From: Gammaproteobacteria bacterium
GTDB taxonomy: Bacteria > Pseudomonadota > Gammaproteobacteria > Ga0077536
DNA length: 53,406 nucleotides
Assembly (NCBI GenBank): GCA_009692265.1
Contig: SHZM01000016.1
Span: 1-53,406 of the forward strand
Reading direction: 5' to 3'
In this document: one piece after another, positions 27,644-38,163 of the stretch
How positions within the stretch are numbered: position 1 is the stretch's first letter
How the letters are laid out: each line of letters begins with the position of its first letter
The notes under the pieces: model-generated
What the model was told of the DNA's origin: nothing
Seen by the model: the letters and a program-made list of their open reading frames with translations, nothing else
The model's database searches: none
Position numbers and translations under genes: made by a program

Positions 27644-27990
27644 GTCGGTCGCTGCTCGTCGACTAGAAAATTGATAAAGCTCCGGGCGCCGCGAGAGAAA
27701 ACGCGTCCGCGGGTACACCGCGTTCACCCGCTGGGCAAGCGGATAGTAGTCTTGTAGCAGCCACCGCACTCGAGCAAGGTCGATGGCGTTGCCCATCACC
27801 CACCGCGGAATCAGAGCAATGCCCTGATGCACGCACACCAAGTTGTACATCGCCTCGGAGTCGTTGATCGTGGTCGGGCCGCTGACCTCTGCGACGTGAC
27901 GCCCGCTTTCCGATTCGAACTCCCAGCGCGTCCAACGGCTGCCACCGCCGTACAAAGTGCAGGAATATCCGGCGAATTCGAGGGGCGACT
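27640..27990 (-). pseudogene. LysR regulator remnant, substrate-binding half
   Basis: Reading leftward, LEFAGYSCTLYGGGSRWTRWEFE, GPTTINDSEAMYNLV and HQGIALIPRWVMGNAI are unmistakable LysR substrate-binding sequence. A CG missing in the CG-rich stretch near 27690 shifts the last residues; restoring it gives FLSRGARSFINFLVDEQ and a TAG at 27640 overlapping the amidohydrolase stop. No DNA-binding domain is found upstream; an open frame in 28000-28205 has no LysR helix-turn-helix that I can recognise. It is a truncated relic. Confidence 0.7.
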
Positions 27991-28231
27991 CCGGGCAAAA
28001 TTGTCTCGCCTGGTTCGAATGCGACGAGCTGAAGCGAGTCCAGGTCCACGATCACACTTTGTTTGTCGCGCAGGTAAGGGCGTGCGAAAACGAGGACGGG
28101 ATTCGCTTGATGTTCTAAGCCAGTCGCTATCACCGTAGCGCGATCGATTCTTAAATTAGTAACGAGCCGGGGTTTATCACGACCTCGAGCCGCGAAGTGG
28201 AACAAACGATGTCACGGGATTTGCAACCTCG

Positions 28232-28320
28232 CTTAGCTGCTGGTGTAATCCGCTCAGTCGATCCTGTCCTCGGACATGGATCGTTCGCTACCACCCGGTC
28301 GGATTACACCAGCAGCTAAG
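28232..28320. repeat. long near-palindrome, 21-base perfect arms
   Basis: The bases 28232-28252 (starting CTTAGCTGCTGGTG) are the exact reverse complement of 28300-28320. The 47-base core between them holds further inverted repeats (CGATCC with GGATCG and TGTCC with GGACA). The whole could fold into a branched cruciform. Nothing else in the window matches it by eye. It could be a recombination or IS target site, or a structured RNA. Confidence 0.6.
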
Positions 28321-28476
28321 GACCCGGGCGGAAATAATCTTTACATTCGACTGCTTTCGAGCGGTTACTGAGGCGTTGCGTTTCTTGGCAATGAGCCCAC
28401 CATTCCCGGCGAAACGCGCCTTGCAGCAACCGCTCAGAAACATCCGCGGTGTGACAAGAGTATTTTCGCCCGGGTC
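28321..28476. mobile_element. MITE-like element, 156 bases, with 5-base target duplication
   Basis: The left end GACCCGGGCGGAAATA and the right end TATTTTCGCCCGGGTC form terminal inverted repeats (one mismatch in 16). The element is flanked by the direct repeat CTAAG (28316-28320 and 28477-28481), a plausible target-site duplication. It lies exactly at the edge of the preceding palindrome and 12 bases before the quinoprotein start. It has no transposase. A 61-codon frame runs across it on the minus strand but is not recognisable. The parent IS family is not known. Confidence 0.5.
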
Positions 28477-28492
28477 CTAAGTGAGTACCTCC

Positions 28493-30318
28493 ATGAAGCA
28501 TGTGAAATTTCTCCCTCTAGCGCTGTGCGCAGCGCTCACCCCCCTGTTCGCTCAGGAGGCCGCGCCGAGTAACACGCAATGACTCAGTTACAACGGCAAT
28601 GTGAACGGTCAACGCTACGTTGAACTCAACCAGATCAACACCACCAATGCCGCGCAGCTCGGCGAAGTCTGTCGACTCAAAGTCGATGATGCGGGCGCGT
28701 TTCACACCGGTATTCTGCAGCTTGGCGGTGTTCTCTACTTCACGACCGCGAGCGATACCTTGGCGGTCGATGCAACAAATTGCGCATTGCGCTGGCGCCA
28801 TCACTATGTGGCGGAGGAACCAGGCGGGTCGGCGTTACAGGTGAATCGCGGTGTCGCGCATGCCAACGGCAAGCTGTTTCGCGGCACCACCGACGGTCGC
28901 CTGCTCGCGATCGATCTCGGCACCGGCAAAACCGTGTGGCAGTTTCAAATCGGCGATCCGATGCAGGGTGAATTCTTCGCCGCCGCACCGCAGGTGTATC
29001 TAAGGTCTAGTGATTATCGGTGCAGCCGGTGGTGATTGGGGGATCCGCGGACGGGTAATGGCGTTCGATACCGAGACTGGGCGTGAAGCCTGGCGCTTCT
29101 ATACAGTCCCTCAGGGTGATGAGCCGGGGGCCGAATCATGGAAGGATGCGCTCTCCGCGCGCTACGGCGGCGGCACGTGGACCACGTATACGTTGGATAT
29201 GGCGGCCGGCGAATTGTTTGTGTCGGTTGGTAATCCCGCGCCGGATTTCATGCCCGACCACCGTCCCGGCGCGAATCTCTTTACCAACAGCATGGTGGTG
29301 TTGGACGCGGCCACCGGAAAATTGAAGTGGTATCACCAACTGCTCTCGAACGACGGCAAGGATCTCGATTTGGGCGCGGCACCAATGCTGTATTTCAACA
29401 GTAAGGGGGAGCGAATGGTCGCATTCGGCGGCAAGGATGGTTACCTGTACGGAGTGAATCGCGAAACCTATAAGCGCGTGTTCAAAACCCCGGTCACGAC
29501 GATCACCGAAGCCAAGCCAGTGCCGAATACCAAGTCAGTCGACGTCTGCCCCGGGATCCTCGGCGGGGTTCGAATGGAACGGCCCGGCCTTTGATAAAGC
29601 TAACCAGGCCGTGGTTGTCGGCAGCGTGGACTGGTGCGCGACCATCACTGTGGATGAGAAGTTTGAATATAAACCTGGCTCGTTCAACTTTGGCGGCAGC
29701 TTCAAGTTTCACGAACAAAGTCGCGGCTGGGTGGTTGCCGTTGATGCCGATACAGGCGCTGAACGTTGGAAGTATGAGACCGCCGGTCCCCAGGTCTCCG
29801 GGATCACGCCAACCGCGGGCGGGGTGATTTTCGCCGGTGACATGAAGGGCAATTTTTTCGTCCTCGACAGCGCCAATGGTAAACCGGTGTACACCGCACA
29901 GACGGGCGGCGCGGTGGCCGGCGGCGTCATCACCTACCTGCGCGAGGGTAAACAATACGTCGCTCTCACCTCCGGCAACGTGTCGCGCATTACCTTCGGC
30001 GTGGTCGGCAGTCCGACTTTGGTGATTTACGGGCTCGGTGGCACCGGCACCGCACCCGCTGCGGTGGAGTCCGTGAGCAGTCACCTGCCGGATCCGGCAC
30101 TCGGGGCCGTAACTTTCAGCAAGGTGTGTGCGGCCTGCCACGGCGGCAAGGCCGAAGGCGGGATCGGACCGGGGCTGACCGGGCTCGCGCAACGCATGGA
30201 CTTCGCGGCGACGGTGCAGTGGATTGAAAACCCCTCAGCCAAGATGCCGAAACTCACGCCGAGTCCGCTAAACGTGCAGGCGGTGCAGGATGTTGCTGCT
30301 TACGTCCAAGGGTTGTAG
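28493..30318 (+). pseudogene. PQQ-dependent dehydrogenase with cytochrome c domain, broken
   Basis: The signal peptide (MKHVKFLPLALCAALTPLFAQ) is followed by TGA at 28580-28582, where homologues have Trp before LSYNGNVNGQRY. The beta-propeller continues, then one extra base near 29000 shifts the frame to LVIIGAAGGDWGIRG, and another extra T at 29569-29570 shifts it again to the last part. That ends with a cytochrome c domain (CAACH at about 30129-30143). Both shifts are +1. Family members are periplasmic quinoproteins oxidising alcohols or similar with PQQ and passing electrons to the haem. With three lesions no holoenzyme can be made. Confidence 0.85.
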
Positions 30319-30376
30319 CAAAGGAATTCCTAAACACGGAAAGTTTCTCAGACTCCGTTTCATCTAAGATGATCCG

Positions 30377-33300
30377 ATGCAATGTGCTGCGTGTCATCAC
30401 GATAACGAGCCTGAAGCCGGCTTCTGTGAAGCCTGCGGCACGCGGGTGGTGCCCAGGTGTCCGGGATGCGGAGCCGAGTACTCGGTTACCGCGCGTTTCT
30501 GTGCCCAGTGCGGCTGTTCACTTGCCGATTTGGCACCCGCCGAACCCACCGCGCGCCCGCCGGACGACGCCGAGCGACGTCAGATCACGGTGGTGTTCTG
30601 CGATCTGGTTGGCTCAATGCAGTTGTCCGAGCAACTCGATCCTGAAGATCTGCGAACCGCGCTTCAGGCCTATCAAAAAGTCGCGGCCCAGGCAGTCGCG
30701 CGCTACGGTGGCTACATAGCGCAACATCTCGGCGATGGTTTGTTGATTTACTTCGGCTATCCACGTGCACACGAGGAAGATCCCGCGCGGGCAATCCGCG
30801 CGAGTCTGGATATTTTAGCGGCCTTAGACGAGTTGAATCGCACGCCACGCGCTGGACAAACGGTGCCGCTCAGCGCGCGTATCGGCATCCATACAGGTGT
30901 TGTAGTGGTCGGTCCCATCGGTGACGGTGCCCAACGAGAGCAATTGGCTCTCGGGGACGTACCGAATCTTGCCGCGCGTTTGCAGGGAGTCGCGGCACCC
31001 GACTCGGTGGCCGTGAGCGAACTAACAGCTCGACTCGCCGGTGGGGAATTTACCTACGCCGATCTCGGGACGCAGTGTTTGAAAGGGGTCGCCCAGCCGG
31101 TGCAGGTCTGGCGGGTCATGGGAATTAGTGCTGCTGAAAGTCGCTTCGAAGCGGCGACCCAAGGGCGGCTCGCGCCTCTGGTCGCCCGCGAACTGGAGAT
31201 TGCTCAGCTACTGGCGCGCTGGCAACTGGCGCAGCAGGGTCGGGGGCAGATTGTCCTCCTAGGCGGCGAGCCCGGCATCGGCAAAAGCCGGATCCTGAGT
31301 GCGCTACGCGAACGAGTGGAAGCTCAGGGTGCGCAGTCGCTGCGCTTCCAATGCTCGCCTTATCACGCCCAGAGCGCGTTTTACCCGAGTATCAACAACT
31401 TCGAGCATGCGCTTAAATTTTCTCCCGACGAGTTAGCGGCTTCCAAGCTCGACAAACTCGAAGCCCTGATGGTCGAACACCTTGGGTGTCCACGCGCGGA
31501 CGCGCGGTTCATCGCCGCGATGCTGTCGCTCCCGATCGAACGTTATGGCGCGGTGAGCATTGCGCCGCAGCGATTCAAGCAGGAGACCTTGCGGGTGCTA
31601 GCCGACCTCACCGAGGCGGCTGCACGCCGAATGCCTAGCGTGATGCTGTTCGAAGACGCGCATTGGGCGGATCCCACCAGCCTCGAAGTGCTGGACTTGC
31701 TAGTCGAGTAGATCAAAGCCGTGCCGTTGCTACTCGTGATCACCCACCGCCCGGAGTTCGGATCGCGTTGGCGCGACCAGAGCCACGTCACCGCTTTGAC
31801 ATTGGAAAAACTTACGCGCAGCGAAAGCGGCGATCTCGTCAACGCGGTAACCGGCGGCAAGGCGCTCTCCGCGAACTTGTTCGAGCAAATTTTGACGAAA
31901 ACCGACGGCGTGCCGCTGTTCGTCGAGGAACTCACCCGCTCGGTGCTCCGGGCACCAGAACTAAAAGCCCTGGGCGATCGCTACGAATTCGCGGGTGCCG
32001 TGACTACCTTGAACCTGCCAACAAGTTTGCGCGATTTACTTATGGCAAGTTTGGATCGCTCGTTACCGGTCAAGGAAATCGCCCAGATTGGCGCAGTGCT
32101 CGGCAGAACTTTCAGCCACGAACTTCTTCAAGCCGTGGCCCCACACAGTCCGACGGATCTGGATAAGGTGCTGGTCCAACTTACCGGATCGGGCCTCGCG
32201 TTTCGCAGAGGCGTTCCCCCCGCAGCTCACTACACGTTTAAACACGCACTGGTGCAGGACGCTGCCTACGATTCTCTCCTCAAGGCGCGCCGTCTCGAAC
32301 TCCATGCGAAAATTGCACATGTCATCGAGGAGAAATTTTCATCGCTTACCGCGACGGAACCTGAATTACTGGCGCACCACTATGCGGGTGCCGGACTTGC
32401 GGAGCCTGCGATCGCTTATTGGCTCAAAGCCGCCAAACGCAGCGCCAACCGATCGGCCCATCGTGAAGCGATTGCGCACCTGGATGCCGCGGCCGCGCTA
32501 CAGGAGAATTTGTCTGTCGGTGATGCCCGTTCGCGTCTGGCCCTTCAAATCCAGTTATTACGCGCCGGGATTTTCCTTGTAACCAAGGGGATGTCCGCCG
32601 CTGAGACTGGTGCGGCTTACGATCTGGCGTACGAGCTGTGTGGCCAACTCGGCGATGACGTCGAGGAGAGCGTGTCGGCGCTTTTCGGGATCTATCTGTT
32701 CCACCTCGTGCGCGGCGACGCTCTGCAGTCCGCTGCCGCTGCACAAGACGCGCTGCGCCGCGCCCAGCGGATCAAGCGGCGCGACTTGCTCGTGCTAGCG
32801 AATCGAACAATCGGCGCATCATTAGTTCAACGCGGTGATCTCAACCCAGCGGTAGAACACTTAGAGCAGGTGCTTGTTCACTATGATTCCACGCTCGATC
32901 GCGAGTCGGCGGCGGCTTACGGCTCGGATCTTAAAGCGGTGTCTTTAGCCTGGCTGGGGTATGCGAAAGTGCTGACGGGGGAACCAGATCGCGCGTTGGA
33001 GTTAGTCCAAACGGCCATCGACCATGCTGAGTCGTTGAAGAATTTTCACGGGGTCTCGCTGATGTTGTCGTGGCTTTCCCTCGTACACGCCTTGCGGCGT
33101 GAGCCGATCCTTGCACTCGACGCCGCACGGCGCGGTATGGCGCTTGCGAATCAGCATGAGTTCGCGATGTGGAGTAACTACAGCAGAGCCGACTGTGGAG
33201 TGGCATTAATCGAAGCAGGCGAGGTGCACGAGGGCATCGAGATGATGGAGCGGTATTTCTCGGTGGCAAAGCTTACGGGCCATCGCTTTAATCGATCACT

Positions 33301-33704
33301 GCATTTCGGGGCCATGGCGCTAGCCGGGGCAAAGTTGAGTAACTGGGCGAACGCTGCACGTTATTTGAATGAGGCCTTCGAGCAAACGGAAGCCGTCGGC
33401 GAGCGTTGGTTCGAGGCTGAACTCCATCGACTCAAGGGCGAGTTTCTGCTGGGGGAACATGGAATATCCGCGGCAGATCTCGCGATTCCTTGCTTTCAGC
33501 GCTCTCTTGATGTGGCGCGCGCAGGGCGCGAAGCTGTGGGAATTGCGGACCTCGCTGAGTCTAGCGAAATTGATGCATGCCCAAGGGAGCACGCACGAAG
33601 CGCGTGCCCTTCTCACACCGGCCTACACCAGGTTCGCGGAAGGTCTCGGTACCAAGGATCTGAAAGAAGAGAATGACCTCTTGGTAGCAATGTCGGATGA
33701 TTAA
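30377..33704 (+). pseudogene. zinc-ribbon, class III cyclase, ATPase, TPR regulator, broken
   Basis: Residues 3-49 carry two zinc ribbons (CAACH, CEACG, CPGCG, CAQCG). Residues 68-245 form a class III nucleotide-cyclase domain (VVFCDLVGSMQLSE). An ATPase with GGEPGIGKSR follows, then VMLFEDAHWADPTS (Walker B). An in-frame TAG at codon 445 (31709-31711) interrupts between LDLLVE and IKAVPLLLVITHRPEF. A TPR-like helical region continues in the same frame. Near 33515-33522 a lost CG pair changes frame; the correct end AQGAKLWELRTSLSL runs to the TAA at 33702-33704. Such giant regulators are common in proteobacteria. The end overlaps the next gene by eight bases. Confidence 0.85.
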
Positions 33705-35109
33705 ATCCATGGAAGCCTGGTCGTTCCCGGCCCGCTACGACGATTATTTACCGTCCCCCACCGCGCGCTACTGGTTCCCTCGGCGGGAAACGATGCCAGC
33801 GCCCGATCGCGAAGCGGCGGTCCTCACCCGCCTACAGGAAATCACCCGTTACGCCTGGGCGCATTCTCCATTTTATCGACGCAAGTGGGATGACGCGGGG
33901 TTTCATCCCGACGCATTGCGCAGCCTTGAAGACTTCGAGGCGAAAGTCCCGGTGATCACGAAAGCGGACTTACGCGAAGCACAGGCGCGAGTGCCGCCGT
34001 TCGGGGATTATTTATGCGTGCCGGAACACGAAATTCACCGTATTCACGGGACATCCGGCACCACAGGACGACCGACCGCGTTTGCAATCGGACGCGGCGA
34101 CTGGGACGCGATCGCCAACGCGCACGCCCGCGTTCTGTGGGGAATGGGGATTAGGCCGGGCGATCGGATTTTCATCGCCGCGATTTTCAGTCTGTATCTG
34201 GGCTCGTGGGGATCCTTGGTGGGTGCCGAGCGCTTGCGCGCGCAGTGTTTCCCGTTTGGCGCGGGTGCCCCTGGGATGACTGCACGCGCGGCGATGTGGC
34301 TGGACCAAATGAAACCCAACGCGTTCTACGGCACGCCCTCCTTCGCATTGCACCTCGCCGAAGTCGCGCGCGAGGAAGGTTACGAGCCACAGGAATTTGG
34401 GTTAAAGGCGATGTTCTTCTCGGGCGAGCCCGGCGCTTCGGTGCCAAGTGTGCGGGAGCGAATCATCCGCGAATTCGGTGCGCGTGTTATTGACTGTGGA
34501 TCAATGGCGGAAATGACGCCGTTCATGCACCTAGCAGGCACCGACGAAAGCGGCATGCTGTGCTGGCAGGACATCGTGTACACCGAGATATGCGACTCCA
34601 ACACTTTTCATCGCGTACCCTACGGTCAGCGCGGCACACCGGTGTACACCCATCTCGAACGGACATCACAGCCGATGATTAGGTTGCTGTCGGGAGATCT
34701 TAGCCTTTGGGATCACGAGCCTACTAGGTGCGGCCGGACTTATCCGCGCCTGCCGCACGGCGTGTTCGGTCGGATCGACGACATGTTCACGATCCGCGGC
34801 GAAAATGTTTATCCAAGCGAGATTGACGCCGTCATGAACCAGCTAGCGGGCTATGGCGGGGAACACCGAATTGTCGTTTCGCGCGACGGCACAATGGATG
34901 AACTGTTAGTGCGAATCGAGGCCGCGTCGGTGCACGAGCCGGCGTTGGCACGTGAGGCAACCAAGTCCTTACAGAAAATGTTGGGGCTTCGCGCGAAAGT
35001 CGAAATAGTCCCTCCCGGGACCTTTCCACGCACCGACTTCAAGGCCAAGCGGGTGATCGATGATCGCGATTTGTTTCGCGAGATGCAGCAGCGACTGGAT
35101 CCGTCATAA
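33697..35109 (+). CDS. phenylacetate-CoA ligase-like AMP-binding enzyme
   Basis: The 470 residues (466 if the ATG at 33709 is used) belong to the PaaK branch of adenylate-forming enzymes. The phosphate-binding loop is HGTSGTTGRPTAFAIG (about residue 113), and FYGTPSFALHLAE, FFSGEPGASVPS and RIDDMFTIRGENVYPSEID follow in the expected order. It would activate an aromatic or similar acid with ATP and CoA. No ring-hydroxylating paa genes are present. The gene overlaps the dead cyclase gene by eight bases, so it was probably once in its operon. Confidence 0.88.
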   Translation: MIKSMEAWSFPARYDDYLPSPTARYWFPRRETMPAPDREAAVLTRLQEITRYAWAHSPFYRRKWDDAGFHPDALRSLEDFEAKVPVITKADLREAQARVPPFGDYLCVPEHEIHRIHGTSGTTGRPTAFAIGRGDWDAIANAHARVLWGMGIRPGDRIFIAAIFSLYLGSWGSLVGAERLRAQCFPFGAGAPGMTARAAMWLDQMKPNAFYGTPSFALHLAEVAREEGYEPQEFGLKAMFFSGEPGASVPSVRERIIREFGARVIDCGSMAEMTPFMHLAGTDESGMLCWQDIVYTEICDSNTFHRVPYGQRGTPVYTHLERTSQPMIRLLSGDLSLWDHEPTRCGRTYPRLPHGVFGRIDDMFTIRGENVYPSEIDAVMNQLAGYGGEHRIVVSRDGTMDELLVRIEAASVHEPALAREATKSLQKMLGLRAKVEIVPPGTFPRTDFKAKRVIDDRDLFREMQQRLDPS

Positions 35110-35139
35110 CCAAATAGCGGGAACTACGGAACTCCATGC

Positions 35140-35799
35140 TCAGGTCCGCGCATAAGGCTCGTCCCCGGCAACAAACTCGGTTTCCAGGCGCGCCAGGTCG
35201 TGCCAGTCAAGGACCGCCTTAAGTTTATGCAACGCGGCGATGTACTGCGCTGCGTCTTCGGGTAACGCCACGGCGTAGGTGGCGACGCGCGCGGCAATCG
35301 GTGCGAAGAACGCGTCGGCAATCGTGAAGTGACCGAAAAGCAATTCACCCGGCTCCTCGTTGATGGCCCGACAGGTTCGCCACAAACAGACAAGTCGATC
35401 GAAATCGCGCTGTACCTCCGGGTTCATACCACGGCCAGGCAAGGCGGCGCGGATGTTCATCGGCAGGTGGCTGCGCAGGGCGTGGAAACCTGAATGCATT
35501 TCCGCGCAGGCAGAACGAGCTACCTGGCGGGTGCCAGGCGCTGCAGACCAGAGGCGTTTGTGCGGGAATAACTCCGCCAGAGTCTCTGCGATCGCGAGGG
35601 TGTCCCACACGGCCCGGCCGTCGACGAGAAGGACCGGAACCTTCCCTGCCGCTGAATAGCGCTCGATTCCGATGACTTTGACGTCGTAGGAAAGCTTAAG
35701 TTGAATTTCCTCGAACTCAATGCCGGCTTGCCGCAGCAAGACCCACGAACGCATCGACCACGAGGAGTAATTTTTGTTGCCTATGACGAGTTGCAGCAT
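35140..35799 (-). CDS. glutathione S-transferase family protein
   Basis: The 219 residues comprise a thioredoxin-like N-terminal domain (LVIGNKNYSSWSMRSWVLL, with the usual Ser after the first strand; GKVPVLLVDG with the cis-Pro; AIAETLAELFP as the glutathione-binding region) and a helical C-terminal domain (FTIADAFFAPIAAR is the N-capping motif). The substrate is unknown. It is convergent with the CoA ligase and stands alone. Confidence 0.9.
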   Translation of the reverse strand: MLQLVIGNKNYSSWSMRSWVLLRQAGIEFEEIQLKLSYDVKVIGIERYSAAGKVPVLLVDGRAVWDTLAIAETLAELFPHKRLWSAAPGTRQVARSACAEMHSGFHALRSHLPMNIRAALPGRGMNPEVQRDFDRLVCLWRTCRAINEEPGELLFGHFTIADAFFAPIAARVATYAVALPEDAAQYIAALHKLKAVLDWHDLARLETEFVAGDEPYART

Positions 35800-36020
35800 G
35801 CGGTTGGGTGAGGGCGGACCAGGTACCGCTCACAATGGGGTTAAGTCGATCCTACCGCGCCAAGACGAGTTAGTCCCCTAAAACGCGCTTCCATTCAGGT
35901 TCCGTGATACTCGAACTTTGATACCCTCGCGCCCTAGGTTAACTGGTTGGAACCAATCAGGCCAAAATCGGGGGCCCTCACTCTCGCGCTTGAGTGACAT
36001 TACAAATGGTAGGAGCAGGT

Positions 36021-36290
36021 ATGCGGCAATTAATCGGAAAAACGATCCTGAGCGGATTATTAATAATCTCGTGGGGGGCGGTGGCAGCACCCGAAATGCG
36101 CTGCCTCACTAATGGTGCGTACATCAAGCTCTACGGAAAGACCGAGGCCGAGAATCGCGAGGTATGCGAACGGCAGGGCGGTGAGCTCACCAGCTACGAT
36201 GAGAAACAACATACCGGTGGAGTTGACCAACGAGCACGCGCCATGGAATCGATCTACGGTCGCAAGCTCCCTGGCTCGGCGTCGCGCTAG
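36021..36290 (+). CDS. small secreted protein, unknown function
   Basis: AGGAG five bases before the ATG at 36021 supports an 89-residue protein. A signal peptide (MRQLIGKTILSGLLIISWGAVAA) precedes a short mature part with two cysteines (EMRCLTNGAYIKLYG and REVCERQGG), a lysine/glutamate-rich helix and YGRKLPG near the end. It ends eight bases from the stop of convergent trpC. I do not recognise the family. Confidence 0.6.
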   Translation: MRQLIGKTILSGLLIISWGAVAAPEMRCLTNGAYIKLYGKTEAENREVCERQGGELTSYDEKQHTGGVDQRARAMESIYGRKLPGSASR

Positions 36291-36298
36291 GTCGATCG

Positions 36299-37120
36299 TT
36301 AGGCGGTTCTAAAGAGTTCCGCCAGCTTCGCGCCCGGATCAGGACTGCGCATAAAGGCTTCGCCGACGAGGAAGCAATTCACTTCACGGCGGCGCAGGCG
36401 CGCGACGTCTTCAGGGTGCTGGATTCCGGATTCGGTAATCACCACGCGATCGGCCGGGACATCGTTGAGTAACCCTAACGTCGTGTCGATACTCGTCACG
36501 AAGCGCTTTAGATCCCGGTTATTGATCCCAATCAGCGGAAGCCGCAGGCGCAGCGCCTGTTCGAGTTCTACCCGATCGTGCACCTCGAGTAGCACATCCA
36601 TGCCGAGACCGGTTGCTACACCAGCAAGTTCCTGGAGCAGCCCGTCGCTTAGCCCCGCGACAATCAACAGTATGCAATCCGCGCCCAACGCACGTGATTC
36701 GTAGATCTGGTACACCTCGCACATGAAATCCTTGCGCAAGACGGGCAACGTGCAGGCCGCGCGCGCAGCGATTAAATGCTGGTCCGCGCCTTGGAAGTAT
36801 TTTTCGTCGGTCAGAACTGACAAGCAGGCCGCACCGCCGCGCGCATAAGACTCGGCGATTTCGGTGACATTATAGGGTTCGCGCATCACCCCCTTGCTCG
36901 GGGAGGCTTTTTTACATTCCGCGATCACGCCGGCCTCGCCGCCCGCGAGTTTGCGCCGGAGCGCGACTTCGAAGCCGCGGCTAGGGGTTTGTGCATACGC
37001 AAGGTCTTTCACTTTCGGCAACGGCGCCAGCGCTTGGCGTATGCTGATCTCGTGACGTTTATGCGCGAAAATTTCAGCGAGAATGTCGCGGCCGGGAACG
37101 AGTGCAGTGGTTTCCGTCAT
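36299..37120 (-). CDS. trpC: indole-3-glycerol phosphate synthase
   Basis: TrpC (273 residues) closes the indole ring from CdRP in tryptophan synthesis. Family segments in order are [15 protein letters not shown] (about residue 62), [34 protein letters not shown] and [18 protein letters not shown]. It is a stand-alone TrpC without a PRAI domain. The ATG overlaps the trpD stop by four bases. Confidence 0.96.
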   Translation of the reverse strand: MTETTALVPGRDILAEIFAHKRHEISIRQALAPLPKVKDLAYAQTPSRGFEVALRRKLAGGEAGVIAECKKASPSKGVMREPYNVTEIAESYARGGAACLSVLTDEKYFQGADQHLIAARAACTLPVLRKDFMCEVYQIYESRALGADCILLIVAGLSDGLLQELAGVATGLGMDVLLEVHDRVELEQALRLRLPLIGINNRDLKRFVTSIDTTLGLLNDVPADRVVITESGIQHPEDVARLRRREVNCFLVGEAFMRSPDPGAKLAELFRTA

Positions 37121-38154
37121 GGCGATGGATCATTCGGCATCAAGCGTTGCGTAAGCGCGAGGTAGTTATCAAAGTGTACGGCGGCGGCGCCGCTCGCGAG
37201 TATCTCCAGCGCGCGATGGTAGCCAGTCGCGATCTCACTCGAAAGTCCACACAGGTACAACGCGGCTCCGGCGTTCAGAGCCACGATCTCGCGCGCAGGG
37301 CCCGGTGTGTTCGCAAAGACCTCACGAATCTTCGCCAGACTCTCGCCAGCATTTTTGACCTTGAGACTCGCGAGGCCGGTCCGCGGGATCCCGATCGATT
37401 CAGCATTGAAATCATAAGTCCGAATTTCGCCGTCTCTGAGTTCGGCGATATAAGTTGACGCTCCAATGCTAATTTCATCCAGGCCGTCCGCGGAATGCAC
37501 GACTAGCGCGCGCTTGCTACCGAGTCTTCGCAAGACTTCCGCAGTGCGCGGAACCCACTCACGATGGAACAGACCCACGAGCTGCAAGGGCGCCGCGGCT
37601 GGGTTGGTCAACGGACCAAGAGCATTAAACAAGGTTCGGATCCCGAGTTCGCGCCGCGGGCCGGCGGCATGTCGGGTTGCGCCATGATGGGCCTGCGCAA
37701 ACATGAAGCCGAAACCGACTTCGCGAATGCATTGCGCGATGGCCAACGGTGGTAAGCTTAAACGCGCCCCTGCGGCCTCGAGTAAATCAGCTGAGCCACT
37801 CGCGCTGGAGACCGAGCGATTGCCGTGTTTGGCGACGTAACCGCCACCAGCGGCGACGACGAAGGCTGCGGCGGTCGAGATATTAAATGTGCCGGTGGCA
37901 TCTCCACCGGTGCCGCAGGTATCGATCATCGGCGCGATATCGACTTCGACCTTTAAAGATAACTCGCGCATCACGGTTGCCGCGGCGGTGATCTCATCCA
38001 CGGTCTCACCTTTTTGACGTAGCGCGACGAGGAGCCCGGCGATCTGTGCCGGCGTCGCCTCACCAGCCATGATCTGTCGCATTACCTCCATCATCTCCTC
38101 GAAGCCAAGATCATGGTGCTCGACAGTGCGGGAGATTGCGTCGCGGATGTTCAT
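37117..38154 (-). CDS. trpD: anthranilate phosphoribosyltransferase
   Basis: TrpD (345 residues) transfers phosphoribose from PRPP to anthranilate. The PRPP loop is [19 protein letters not shown] (about residue 79), followed by [19 protein letters not shown] and [13 protein letters not shown]. It lies nine bases downstream of trpG and four-base overlaps trpC, so trpG-trpD-trpC form one operon. Confidence 0.96.
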   Translation of the reverse strand: MNIRDAISRTVEHHDLGFEEMMEVMRQIMAGEATPAQIAGLLVALRQKGETVDEITAAATVMRELSLKVEVDIAPMIDTCGTGGDATGTFNISTAAAFVVAAGGGYVAKHGNRSVSSASGSADLLEAAGARLSLPPLAIAQCIREVGFGFMFAQAHHGATRHAAGPRRELGIRTLFNALGPLTNPAAAPLQLVGLFHREWVPRTAEVLRRLGSKRALVVHSADGLDEISIGASTYIAELRDGEIRTYDFNAESIGIPRTGLASLKVKNAGESLAKIREVFANTPGPAREIVALNAGAALYLCGLSSEIATGYHRALEILASGAAAVHFDNYLALTQRLMPNDPSP

Positions 38155-38163
38155 GTAGTAGGT

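Noticed and set aside
27990..28205. LysR DNA-binding half upstream of the LysR remnant
   Set aside because: The open frame there lacks a recognisable helix-turn-helix and sits in a different frame; not assigned.
28316..28501. 61-codon minus-strand frame across the MITE-like element
   Set aside because: It reads through both terminal inverted repeats and resembles no transposase I know; likely chance.
18256..33704. Alternative genetic code (UGA or UAG read as an amino acid)
   Set aside because: Many intact genes in the window use TGA and TAG as stops, and the broken genes also carry frameshifts and deletions.
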